Of a stretch of DNA of 64,000 bases, positions 32,429-42,890 are shown one piece after another. Numbering within the stretch: position 1 is the first letter of the stretch; each line of letters opens with the position of its first letter. The position numbers and the translations under genes were made by a program. The notes below the pieces were generated by a model. The model saw only the letters and a list, made by a program, of their open reading frames with translations. It was not told the origin of the DNA and did not search any database. The stretch spans positions 806,001-870,000 of the forward strand of contig OZ037875.1 in NCBI GenBank assembly GCA_964035575.1, read 5' to 3'. This DNA is from Rhynchopus sp. YZ270_cl-10. Lineage: Eukaryota > Euglenozoa > Diplonemea > Diplonemida > Diplonemidae.

Positions 32429-32764
32429 GTAGTAGAAATCACCTCCAGCTTTGAGGGGCTCAGGGCTGTGTGACGCTGCTGATTTCGACACGTTGCCGAA
32501 GCAGCGATCGCGCTTGGTGTGGTTTTGTGTATCCCAAAAGGAGTCATCACTCAAAGCATTTTGACTAAACGTCTGAACGTTCTGAACCTGGAATCGATAG
32601 CAGACAGGAACAAGAGGATGGGCAGGCAGCGCCTGCCCGACCTGTGTGAAGTGAATCAGTGATTGCCTGACAGATGTCTGGGTAACCGTGTATTCTGTGT
32701 GGGTATCCATGTCCGGAGTATATCTCATTGTCCCCTTACATTGTGATGTACGCGTAACTTTTTT

Positions 32765-33060
32765 TTACATGTTAGCCACATGTCATTTGACATGTAGAGT
32801 GACATGTGCCACAGGTGAAATGACCTGCTAAGAACATGTCATTTTTAGGTGGCACATGTCATTTACTTCACCGTCGTGTAGGGTCCGCGCGGGGTACCCC
32901 GGGGTTTGGGGAGCACACGGCGGTGAAGTAAGTTACATTACATGGAATGTTACATGTGAAAAACCGTTACACGTAAATGACATCTAACTTCACATGTAAT
33001 GTAACAGTTACATGTAATAGTTACATGTGATCATGTTACATGTGTCGATATGTAAAAAAC
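32765..33060. repeat. ACATGT-rich palindromic tract
   Basis: Dozens of ACATGT/GTTACATG motifs in both orientations surround a 17-bp inverted repeat TTACTTCACCGTCGTGT (32863-32879) and its complement (32915-32931, one mismatch). The core between them is GC-rich (GGGGTACCCC). The pattern fits a foldback element. Confidence 0.7.
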
Positions 33061-33827
33061 CCACCCACCATAATTTTCACAACGATTTTTGAGGATTTTT
33101 TAGGTCTTACCAGAAATCACCGCCGAAAGCTGCCCAGAACCACCCCCAAAACCATTGTACCACTACCTGATTTCGCCACCTGTACCACATGTAACAAAAG
33201 TTACATGTAATACCACATGTACCACCCGTTACTTCGTGTACCCTGAGGGTCCGTATGGGCCACTGTGTGTCTGTGTGTGTGCCCCACCAAAAAATCGCTA
33301 AGGGCCGTTAAAAAATGACCCCCCCCTATGGCAACGACCTGTCAGCGACCTGTCAATATCGGCCCCCCCTGGAGCACCATGTGTGTGTGTTTTTTTTGAT
33401 AAAACAGATTTTAGAGTTGGGGTTATCGCTTGAACGAAATATAGCCCCACTCAGTGCGTGTTTTGATATATAGGGGGCAATTCTTGCAGAATATAGCCAA
33501 GGTGTGTGTGTGTGAGTTTTTTGTTTTGTTTGGGTGAAGCAAAGTGAGGCGGTTTATCTTACCTTTTTTTTTCTTCGTGTTTGAAGTGTTTGGGTTATAT
33601 TTGAGGGATATGGCTCACGGTGTATTTTTTTTTGTGAGGGGGATGAGGAGAGAAAATAGATGTAGAGGGGGAGAGAGAGAAGGAGAGAGGTGGGATCTGT
33701 TCAGTTGATGTGTGTGTGTTTGATAACTAGTAGGGGTAATTCTTGCTCAGAATATGGCCCCAATGTGTGTGTGTGTGTATGAGAGGTTGTTGCATTATAG
33801 TGTGTGCAAAAATGAGATACGTTGTTT

Positions 33828-33981
33828 GGTGTGGCTGAAAAGGGGGGTACTATTTTTGAGCTATTTTCTGCTACTTTCTGCTATTCTGGGCATCTGGATT
33901 TTTTTTGGTGCGGCTGAAGGGAGGTGATATTCTGTGCTACTTTCTGCTATTTTCTGCTATTTTGGGGTCGTCAGCCACACC
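33828..33981. mobile_element. MITE, GGTGTGGCTGA family, copy 2
   Basis: Same 11-bp inverted ends and interior as 23591-23734, about 10 bp longer. Differences between the copies are small. Confidence 0.85.
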
Positions 33982-34308
33982 ATTGTTTCATCTTAATTTT
34001 TTTGAAGGGTTTGGGAAATTGAAACCATATTCCTACTTTTCCTTTTTGTGTTTTCCCCCAAACAATAAAACCATAAAGACAATAAGGACAAAAGGGGGGG
34101 GGGGGGTTGTAGTGAAACGCACACACCTCGACCCTGTCGGTTTTCAAACGAACCCCTAATCTATCTTGCAACGTTACCCTATTTTTTTAAAAACTTACAA
34201 AAAAAAAGCTCTTGTGTGTTCCCCTGCTCTATTGTCTCGACAATCGTGCACCCAAGAGTTGGGTGAAGCGAACGGGAGTACCTGTAAGCTCACAACTCTT
34301 CAGCAGAA

Positions 34309-34375
34309 GGTGGGCCGCCTGCCGACGAGCGGTTGTGCACCGCCCCGGTTCACACTACGGTACGGGCAAGCTTCT
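34309..34375 (+). repeat. R8 repeat copy
   Basis: GACGAGCGGTTGTGCACCGC and ACGGTACGGGCAAGC match the core of R8; the GCGGT/ACCGC stem is kept. Confidence 0.6.
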
Positions 34376-34855
34376 ATTTTTTTTTCTCTCTTCAAAGCCC
34401 TCTGAGTGTACAAGGTACTGACACGAGAAGAGGCGTTGAAGTATCTCAAGTCAACTTGTTTTTTTATTAAATATACACAAAGGCCTACTGCCGGCCTTCT
34501 CACGATGAATTTGTTTGAAACCCCAGTGGGTAATTCCTGAGCGGTATATGGGCTATTCGTGCAAATGTGCGTCCCCTCCCTCTCCCTGCTTCGTTGTCGT
34601 TTGAAACGCTTATCCCCCCCCCCCGCTCTCACGTTAAAATGGTTGTGACCTCTTACACTCATCCCTTTAGAGGGAACTAAGTTTCTTTTTTTTCTTTTCT
34701 TTTATACGCACACTACTTTGTTAGCGGGAAAGTGTTATGCCATTCAATCCAACCGTGCTCCGCAACACCACCGCCCTATTGGTGGAACGTCATACAACAC
34801 ATCGGGCTACAAGAAGGGAACGGCTAGTGACACTTTTTCATTTCGTTTTTTTTTT

Positions 34856-37090
34856 GAGAAAAGTTCGATTTCGGCCTCGAAAATTACCGTGACACCGATT
34901 TGTCACGGAATTTTGTCACGGAATTTTTTTGAAAGATTCGATTTCGTGACAAAAAAAAATCGATTTCGTGACAAACCAATTTTTTCATTGACACACAAAA
35001 TTCGATTTCGTGACAAACCGATTTTTTCATTGACAAAAAAAAATTCGATTTCGTGACAAATCCAAAAATTCAGTGACAAAAAAATGTCAATGAAAAAATG
35101 GATTTTGTCAAGGAAACCGAACTTTTTGTCACGGAAAAAGTCGTGACAGAAATGGATTTTGTCAAGGAAACCAAACTTTTTGTCACGGAAAAAGTCGTGA
35201 CAGGGCACTGGGTACTGGGTACACTGGATACAAGGATAAAAGTCGTGAAAGAGCAACCACAGCTCCACATGACAAACACAAAAGTGTCCAGTCACGTGGG
35301 GCATTCATGCACTGAGGAGATAATGATCCAACAATTTACAAGAAAGATTACTTAACCTACTGCTGGAAATTGCCAGGTCGTAGTAACACACAAAGTGTGC
35401 CTCCGTTCGGGAAGACCGGATATTCTAGAGACCAAAAAGGCCTCAAGAATATCTTCCGGTAGTCAAGGTATAACCGAATGAACGGCCCAAGACCCCCGTG
35501 GAGAAGTTAAATGTGTAATGCTATCAGGTAGAAACTGCGAACACTGTCTTACCCTCCTCAATGCATGGTGGAAGATGTCTTTGACAACAAATATCCTGTA
35601 CCCAGGTACCAGGTTCCCAGACCCACGTAGTACCACGTCGCAGTACTACGCAAAATTTACCACCAGACCCTGTCTTCGTGCACCTTAAGTACAACGCCGC
35701 AGACAGGCCAAACATGCGTTGGACTCAGAGGAATGCCTGCTGTGCAGTGTATCAAACATGAGAACCAACTCCCAGCAACAAGGGGCGCCTTTTGGCGGGC
35801 GTTGTTGAGGGTGTTTGGGGTGCAAAGTTTTCCACAATTTTGATGCGCGGGTACAGAAGTGTTATCTTGTTCTTTCATCTCTAGGAATGTAAATGTCAAT
35901 CGCGTTTAACTACCACTAGGGCTTGTTCAGTGAACCCACGAGGGGTCGAAGGGGGTTGGTTATCCCATATCTATCAAAGGTTGTGTCGACCAGGCGAATC
36001 CACTATGTTACGCTGTATGATGATAAATCCGAAGAAATAACAGTGCATAGCAACTGCAGGAAGTTTGTTAAAAAGAGTGCCTCACGCTACACAAACCACC
36101 ACCCGCGATTGACTTAGATGTTATAACAAAGAGAATTCAGAACAAAACAACACCCTGCCCCATACACACTAAATTGTCATGCTTCAAGAGCATGCCTGGG
36201 CCAAAATTACTATGACGAAAAGGCAACAAGACCACCCACAAGGAGTGTGAATTGTGCACTGGTTTTCTGGGGGAACAAACAATATTTTCTTGTGTCTAGT
36301 CCTCCGGAAGCAGAGGACAGACTTTCCGGAAGGTTTCCAAAGTCGAATTTCTTGCACTAGCTATGCTCCCTGGTTAATGGCTATAGCAGTGACTGACAAA
36401 GTGTTCCCACCCCCCTTTCCACCACCATAATAACCGAACTCTGCTTATCAAACCACAATCTGAATCTGCTTCCGTCGCATGCGCTGGTGGATTCGATCTG
36501 TTTTGGTGTGTGTAATGGAATGTATGGGTGAGGGTTGGGGTATTAGGTATAGAAACGTGCGCACCCATTAATTTTTTACCGAATGAAAATGAAATCTGCA
36601 ATGAGTGTCTGCTGCATATCATTTAGTGGGGCTGGCCTCTGGCCAGAGGCGTGCAAGCCTGACCGTGTTCGCGATATACTAAGTCTTGCATAATCATAAA
36701 GTTATCATACCTTGTGTCTTCAGTCTCTGCCCTTCGGTTTCTAGACAGCTCAAGAATGGCCTCTTTTGTGTTTGTCAAGTGGCTGTCTGGTCACTTTTCA
36801 GTGACTGGCGGGTTGGCTGTCACGACTTTTTCCTTGACAAATTCCATTTTTTTCAATGACATTTTTTTGTCAATGAAAAAATGGATTTGTCACGAAATCG
36901 AATTTTTTTTTGTCAATGAAAAAAGTCATTTGTCACTAAATTGAATTTTGTGTGTCAATGAAAAAATCGGCTTGTCACGAAATCGATTTTTTTTTGTCAC
37001 GAAATCGAATCTTTCAAAAAAATTCCGTGACAAAGTACCGTGACAAATCGGTGTCACGGGTATTTTCGAGGCCGAAATCGAACTTTTCTC
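34856..37090. mobile_element. 2.2-kb element with long terminal inverted repeats
   Basis: The outer ends read GAGAAAAGTTCGATTTCGGC on the left and its complement on the right. At least 270 bp of each end are inverted repeats of one another, built from GATTTCGTGACAAA and TTTTTTCATTGACA sub-repeats. The interior (about 35.24-36.80 kb) has a small open frame (35923-36117) of unknown type and no recognisable transposase. Poly-T on both sides hides any target duplication. Probably a non-autonomous, foldback-like DNA transposon. Confidence 0.85.
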
Positions 37091-37109
37091 TTTTTTTTTT
37101 GTTTTGTTT

Positions 37110-37150
37110 TAAAGATGTGTACGTACGAGAGGTGCATTCATCTTTACAAG
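37110..37150 (+). repeat. R1b hairpin
   Basis: GATGTGTACGT, loop ACGAGAG, GTGCATTCATC: an imperfect stem holding several G-T pairs, lying just outside the right end of the 2.2-kb element. Confidence 0.6.
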
Positions 37151-37398
37151 CGTTTGCTTTCTTTGGTTTGTTTTAGTGTAACGCCCCTGGGGGGTTTGCT
37201 ATCCATAGAGTCGTTGGTGGCATGTTTTTGAGTTTATTGTGCACGATCAGCATGAGAGGGGGGGAGAAGAATTCACGGTATATGGGCTGATGGGTGTTTG
37301 TTTAGAAGATGTCCACTGAGGAGATAGCCATCTTTCCAAAGTTTTCTAATTGCAAAAAAAAAAAGGCCCCTTAGATGGATTCGTATTTACGCATTATT

Positions 37399-37514
37399 TT
37401 TATTCCTACGACGCCTGCTTTAAAGGAGAAATAGTATTCACCGGTACGGTTGCCAAATCATCCCTCAGGAGGATTGTGCAATCAACGAAACAACTTTACC
37501 CTACCGATCCTATC
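37399..37514 (+). repeat. R7 repeat copy
   Basis: TATTCCTACGACGCCTGC, TTTAAAGGAGAAATAG, GGTACGGTTGCC and GAGGATTGTGCAATCA are shared with 62.4 and 63.0 kb. Confidence 0.8.
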
Positions 37515-37694
37515 TTTTTCTCGTAGAGTATTTTCACTAATCACTTGGGTGGGGCTTCCTTCCCCCAAGTAGAAAGAAAAAGCCCCCCACCCCTTTTTTC
37601 TCAATTCTATCCATTCAATTTTGCGTTGCCTCAGGCTTACGGCGCCTCGGTGTTGCTTAAGGTTGCCTGCATATGGCATGTGGCTAGATGGATG

Positions 37695-37940
37695 CGACGT
37701 GGTCCGGGAACAATTTCACTTGTCATGATGACAAGTGAAGTGACAAGTGAAATTTATAACAAATGGTCACGTATCATGACAAATGATTTACTTAAGGAAT
37801 GTCTGTAAGCTCATGATTTCCCCCACCTACTCCCCCTAAGGAATTACTTGTCATGACAAGTAATTCATTTAGTAAGTCATTTCACTTGTCATTTTTATGA
37901 CAAAGTGTTTTCATTTGTCAGGTGACTCTGGACCACGTCG
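37695..37940. mobile_element. 246-bp palindromic element with 11-bp inverted ends
   Basis: Ends CGACGTGGTCC and GGACCACGTCG are exact complements. Inside are several ACTTGTCATGACAAGT-type palindromes, including a 22-bp perfect one (ATTACTTGTCATGACAAGTA plus 2 bases, about 37844-37865). Confidence 0.7.
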
Positions 37941-38006
37941 TGTACAACGCTCAGATGCACCTTCCTTGCATTCCTTTTCTCTCTGTTGCGGTATTATCCT
38001 TTTTGT

Positions 38007-38150
38007 AGATATGTGCATGAGAAGCACATCCATATTTCAAGTTTGTTTGTTTTTTTTTTTTATAATTTTTTGGGGTTCGATCTGCGGAGAAACAGTGCCT
38101 GTGTCCGCCGATGTGCGGGTGGGACGTTTTGTTTTGCACTTTCAACTTCT
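38007..38150 (+). repeat. R1b hairpin plus R5 composite
   Basis: ATGTGC, loop ATGAGAA, GCACAT (perfect 6-bp stem), then CATATTTCAAG. R5 follows (38072-38150) with GGGGTTCG, GCGGAGAAACAGTGCC, GTGTCCGCCGATG and GCACTTTCAACTTC. Confidence 0.75.
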
Positions 38151-38286
38151 CTCTTTTTTTGAAAAGGAACAAATGCACGATCCATCTCTTGCGGGGGAAA
38201 TTTTTTTCGTCTGTTTTTACTTCCTTTTTTTTAGTGGGGGTGACGAAGCTATGGCTTTGGGTGCTTACAACCTTTTTGTTTCTTTA

Positions 38287-38328
38287 GGTACACTGTCATG
38301 AGAGGGCTTTGTATTTCAAGTCAACTTT
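38287..38328 (+). repeat. R2 core fragment
   Basis: GGTACACTGTCATGAGAGGG, then TTTGTATTTCAAGTCAAC. Confidence 0.75.
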
Positions 38329-38396
38329 CTTTATTGTGCGTGAACGGTAGTCCTTGCGAGAAAGCGAAATGGGGGAGGGTTTATTATTTATTTACG

Positions 38397-38434
38397 GACG
38401 ACTGACACACGAGAGGTCTCAACTCATCTTACCC
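38397..38434 (+). repeat. R1-like hairpin
   Basis: GACTGACAC, loop ACGAGAG, GTCTCAACTCATCTTACC: the invariant loop with a third stem sequence. Confidence 0.6.
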
Positions 38435-38580
38435 ACTATTTTTAGCCGCAATTCATTAAGAGAGCATGGGAAAGGAAGGTGGGAAAACCCATAATAGACA
38501 GGGGTGAACCCTGAAGGATTTTTTTTTTGTCCTAAATTTCAAAAAGCAAATATTGCAAACACACAATTCCCCCCTCTTCT

Positions 38581-38717
38581 AATGGCGGCAGTATTGTGAT
38601 GGGAGCCCATTGGACGCAAAATACATCAAAATACATCACAGTACACGTGTATTGTGATGTATTTTTGATGTATTTTGCGCATTCCAATGGGCTCCCATCA
38701 CAATACTGCCACCATTA
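38581..38717. repeat. 137-bp near-perfect palindrome
   Basis: Two arms of about 65 bp, starting AATGGCGGCAGTATTGTGAT on the left and mirrored on the right, meet at TACACGTGTA. Only a few mismatches and small gaps separate them. This is a foldback or MITE-type structure able to form a long cruciform. Confidence 0.85.
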
Positions 38718-39179
38718 TCCCCCTTCCTCCCAGCAGTCCCATTTCGTTACGTCGACGCACCACTTCCCTCCTCCCTCCACCCATAACCCTAACACTCTGC
38801 GAAGAAGAGAGAGAAAAAAGAAAAAAAGAGAGCACCCGCTTTTATGCCTATCTCATTCTACCCTTTCCTCCCCACTCTGCAGACTGCTCTGCACTGTTAC
38901 AGACAATACGGGGAATTACACCCTCGGTAATTTACTGAAGGCGCTAAATTACTACACCAGGGGGGCCGCCACCTAACAAAATTCTGTTGATGATCAACAG
39001 AACTTTTTGAAAACAGGGAAAAAAAAAACTATTTCCCCCCCCCTCTAACACCTACAGGGAAGACCCCCACCAACGTATTAAAATTATCACCAGTTTTTTG
39101 ACGTTCTCCGCTTTTACTCTGTTTTGTTGACCAGGGGGTTGGTTCTGCTTCTCTCCCGGGGGCTGGGTGTGTCGGGAGC

Positions 39180-42030
39180 ATGGACTTCATCTCAGTGAAG
39201 GAGCTGATGATGTCGTATTCGGAGGGTGGGGAGCACGCAGGGTCGGCGTCGCATTTTGCAGGCTCGTCTGCGGCTGTGGGGGGTGAGGAGAGTCGGCCGA
39301 CGTTGTTTCAGACGCAGGCACGTGGACCTGCCCCGCCGTCCAGCCCGCCACCACCACCACCACTTCCCTCCCCACCGCAGCCGCCAAGACAGCTTGACAC
39401 ATCGTCCGCCCTCGCAGCTGTCTCCGCTGTCGTGGGCGAAAAAGGGTCTGTGTGCTTCAAAGATCCTACAGACCTTTCACCCATAAGCTTCCATGGACTC
39501 TCCATGGGCGCCTACTACACAGTCGCAGGGGAAGCACGACCGGTGTTCCAAGAAGCCTCCTTCGGGAAGGATGACATTGGGGTTTACATTGAGGTGTGTT
39601 GCAAGAGGTGTTTTGTGATAAAGAAACAACAATACTTTTTTCAAGCTACGATTTGTATTTCAAGTCAAACATTTTTTTTTCACAAAAAATTTACTCGATT
39701 TGGGTGATATACACAAAAATAGAGTCTTTGTGCTCTAATACAACCAAATTTTCACAAAAAAAACAAAACAGTTTGAAGACATCGGCACTGCAGTTTCTAT
39801 ACCAGACCGTGATGCACCATCGGTGATCCGCAACCTGAAGTCTCTCTTCGAGTCGTGCAGCGTCAAGCACAACCTCAGGAAGCAGAGCACCTTCTCCCAC
39901 GCCCTCGAGATAGGCGGCCCCATTGAGATCGGAGGCCCGCTCACACCCGAGGAACCTAAGATCGCAAGCCCCGCAAAACCGGTGCCAGCGCTTACACCTG
40001 CAAAGGAGAGCAGCACACCCACAGCCACCCATGAGGTTACACCCGAGCCTGAGCCCGCAACATCCCCTACCAAGCCAGCGTCCCCAACCCCCGAAGCCAA
40101 GCCCAGCGAGGAGACCGCGGGCGAAGACGAGGATGACGGGCCCAAAGTTTCAAAGGCATTGCAGAACGCAAGGAATCTGGAAGTATGTTGGTTATCCCCC
40201 CCTTTTTTTCGAAGAATAAATACCAAAGAGAAGCAGAGGCAGCGGAGGTTTAGGTGCTTGCGCTTCACGCTGTTGAAGTGTTAATGGCTTAGTAGCGATC
40301 GGCTATTCTGTGGATTTTTTAGTTTATAAGGTGACTAAGCACGAGAGGCTTAGGATCATCTTATAAACTTTTCTTTTTTATGGGAGCGACGGCTGCGTCC
40401 AAAGGGGGTTTTGTACACTTTCTGCTTTTATTTTTGGGACCTGCAGGGGCAGGGTTTCTGTTCTGGGATGAATCCCAAAAGTGGGTCAAAAAAAAGCGGA
40501 AGAGTTGGTCCCAGCAGGTGTTTGGCGTTGTGGAGTTTTAGTATAAACAAATATCGATGTCTAGATTGGTAAAAAGAAAACGATATAGCGGAGTTCATCC
40601 TCGGGTGGCTACACTAATACAACCAAGTTTTCAAAAAGCGATAAAATACAACACAATATGCAACAGGAAATGTACAGCCACACCTTCACCTCCGCATCTA
40701 CACGGAGCGCGGTCACCGCAGCCACACGAGGGCCCGAACAGGTGTGTTTCCCTCCCTCACCCCCTCCATCTTTTTTGTTTGTGGAAACCCATGACGAATG
40801 TGATCAAGGTAAGCATGAGGCTTAGGGTCATCTTAAAAAATGTTTATTTTGTTTCCAAACAACTCTCCGGAAAAAAATTATCCTCGTTTTTATTGCTTCA
40901 ACATTTTCTCTGTCACTCCAATATCCCCTCAAACTCTCCACTCTTTGAAACCCTCAAGTGTTTTGTCAAAAAAGCACACCATGGTGGCTGAAAAACACTC
41001 CTGTCTACACAAAATGAGTACTAAATTCCACTTTACACATATTTTGTACATACTTGGGCCCTCCTTCTCGATCCGCTCGGGGAGCCTTTCCATCAGGAAG
41101 GTGCAAGCCTCCCCCACCTCCCCTGGCTTGAACAACCCAGCCCGTGGGTTGTCTTGAACCAGGGCGGCTTGCACCGCCTTCTGCACGGGCGTGCACTGCG
41201 GCAGCGCCCCCATTTGCTTGTTGCGGCATATTGCTATATGCCGCGCCATATCTTTTATGGGCGCCCCCCCCCTCTTGGTGCTCTTTTTACAGAGGGGGCA
41301 GAGGGGGGCGCCCACGATGAGCTACTTTCGGCACCGCCACACCAATTCCCCAATTTTCTTTTGTTCCTTACACGTAGTGTTGTTAGAAACTCGAATAAAA
41401 AAGCCAACATTTAGTCGCCTGATACCGACTATTTCCTCCCTTTAAAAATTACTTGCGTCAAAATTCAGATCTCATACACTGTTTTTTGGCTGCGTTCAAC
41501 GAAAATAATCTTCCCCCTTTTTCTAGTCGAGTAGTCAAGATCAGTTGGCGACTGGAGAGATAAGAGTCGAGTTTCCAAAACCCCTTTACCCTAACCCTCC
41601 TAACCCTCCCTTACCCCCCCTACAGCAAAGCTCGTCGTCTCTCCGTGGTGGGAAGGGGAAAGGGGCAAAGGGCGCTGCACGAGGAGGACGTGGCAGGGGG
41701 CAGGGGCGTGAGGGCAGCAGCATACGTGGGGAGGAGGGTGCACGGGTGCACACAGGACAGGACAGGAAGGAACGTCACGAGAGACGGCAGGACGAGAGGC
41801 CGGTACAGCAGAGGAGGGAAAAGGGTGCTAGGGATGAAACACAGCGCAATGATCGCAACAACAACACCAACAACAACAACACCCAACGCGAACGGAGAAG
41901 CTCCCGAGAGGCCAAAGCCCTGCAAGAAAAGCAAGAAGCCCAGCGCAACGAAGAGTACCCTCCACTCAACGGCAAACCAGCGACAAAGGCTGCAGTGAAG
42001 GAAGCCACGAAGATCCGGGCCAAACAATAA
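39180..42030 (+). CDS. Disordered RGG/Arg-rich protein, four exons
   Basis: Exons 39180-39593, 39772-40182, 40667-40741 and 41626-42030, all joining in phase 0 with GTGTGT or GTATGT donors, give 434 residues. The N-terminal 70 residues are Ser/Gly/Pro-rich with a polyproline run. Residues about 75-175 look folded (GSVCFKDPTDLSPISFHGLS; VIRNLKSLFESCSV). A Pro/Thr/Glu-rich linker follows. The last exon is an RGG-type tract (RGGRGRGQGR), then an Arg/Glu/Asn-rich helix and EEYPPLNGKPATKAA. RGG tracts usually bind RNA or arginine methyltransferases, so an RNA-associated role is a reasonable inference, but I do not recognise the family. Introns hold R1, R2/R3 tails, R6 and a minus-strand frame. Confidence 0.75.
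40328..40372 (+). repeat. R1 hairpin in intron
   Basis: AAGGTGACTAAGC, ACGAGAG, GCTTAGGATCATC: nearly identical to the copy at 17886. It lies in intron 40183-40666. Confidence 0.88.
40584..40637 (+). repeat. R3 copy in intron
   Basis: GGAGTTCATCCTCGGGTGGC, then TACACTAATACAACCAAG; lies 30 bases before the splice acceptor at 40666. Confidence 0.85.
40806..40840 (+). repeat. R1 shortened copy in intron
   Basis: AAGGTAAGCATGAGGCTTAG, then GGTCATCTTA. The preceding ACGAATGTGATC is also shared with the R1 copy at 44.6 kb, so the repeat unit extends upstream of the hairpin. Confidence 0.75.
40929..41315 (-). other. Minus-strand open frame nested in intron
   Basis: A 128-codon frame lies wholly inside intron 40742-41625 on the opposite strand. 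It begins MGAPLCPLCKK and contains one CxxC..HxxxC zinc-finger-like unit, then an amphipathic stretch (EVGEACTFLMERLPERIE). It may be a fragment of a zinc-finger gene or of a mobile element; I cannot assign it. Confidence 0.35.
41366..41574 (+). repeat. R6, second copy
   Basis: About 200 bp matching 19566-19763 throughout. It lies in the last intron of the RGG-protein gene, about 50 bp before the acceptor, the same relative place as in the cyclase gene. Confidence 0.9.
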
Positions 42031-42321
42031 GAAAAAGACTTTCTCAGAAATTTGAAAATGGGGGATTTAATCAAAAAAAGGGGCTAAAAATTAAAATTAA
42101 GATTGGGTAAAATGAAAATTCTAGATGATAGGGGGGTGGTGGTGGTGGAAACGGGGTGAGAGGGCGTTGCCAAAGCTAAAGTTAACAAAAGTTTTTTTTA
42201 AAGACAAAAAATATGTATTGCATTAGTTGAGAAGCTTGACAGAAACTCTAGTGGTTTTAATTAAATTTACAGAACACACCTTTGGGTGGGTGGCTATTGC
42301 TGATACAAGAAAACAAAAAAA

Positions 42322-42428
42322 AACACGAAATGGATTGTACTGCATGGTTGGGGTGTCCACCCCTTACGATTATGTACCAAAAGGTACACTGTTCACGAGA
42401 GGGCTTTTGTATTTCAAGTCAAACTTTT
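42322..42428 (+). repeat. R2 element
   Basis: CACGAAATGGATTGTACTGC, a GGGG/CCCC hairpin, TGTACCAAAAGGTACA, and CACGAGAGGGCTTTTGTATT. Confidence 0.85.
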
Positions 42429-42439
42429 ATTGAGGATTT

Positions 42440-42525
42440 GGTAATGTGTGCACGAGGCGCATGGTTCGCATTTCAACATTTTTATTGTTATCGAGGATTC
42501 AGTTATACACGAGAAGCTGTGTTCA
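42440..42525 (+). repeat. Two R1b hairpins in tandem
   Basis: ATGTGTGC, loop ACGAGGC, GCATGG; then GTTATAC, loop ACGAGAA, GCTGTGTTCATAC. Stems are imperfect. Confidence 0.55.
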
Positions 42526-42890
42526 TACTTTCAAAAAAGGGTGTTTTTTTTTAATTTCTAAAAAATCCTGTTCCAAACGCTAAGGAATCACAAGTGGAGG
42601 CAGAGAGGAGCAACTCTTCCCCTGTTGAACAACAGAAGGAGGGGGATATGTGAGTGAAGTAAATTATGGATAGAAGACTGTCCGTATTGTGTGTGTCGGA
42701 TGTAAAACATTTTTATCGTTTTTATTTTATTTTATTGCAGTACAAACACCAACGCCTTTTCCCCCCTTTTTATTTTTTTTTTGAAAAAAAATACCTCTGC
42801 TACGGATAAAAAAAAACTGGATTTGAATCAGTGTCTTAAACACGTGAACAAACAAAGGGAACGAGATTTTTTTTTTTTTCTTTTGTTTTT

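Larger units (their letters stand above)
32103..33362. mobile_element. Inverted-repeat insertion flanked by 31-bp direct repeats
   Basis: Identical 31-bp direct repeats (beginning CAACGACCTGTCAGCGACC) occupy 32103-32133 and 33332-33362. Just inside them lies an inverted pair, GGGTCATTTTTTAA (32142-32155) and TTAAAAAATGACCC (33308-33321). The interior holds a minisatellite, perfect hairpins and many ACATGT palindromes, but no gene. Confidence 0.6.
32053..39179. other. Seven-kb transposon- and repeat-rich region
   Basis: No protein gene is supported. The region contains an inverted-repeat insertion, two tandem or palindromic tracts, GT-rich runs (33.3-33.8 kb), one MITE, a 2.2-kb long-TIR element, R2, R5, R7 and R8 copies, and two palindromic elements. 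It separates PTEN from the RGG-protein gene. Confidence 0.75.

Noticed and set aside
41581-41621. Telomere-like CCCTAACCCTCC motifs
   Set aside because: Only two or three imperfect units, and they form the pyrimidine tract of a 3' splice site; not an internal telomere.
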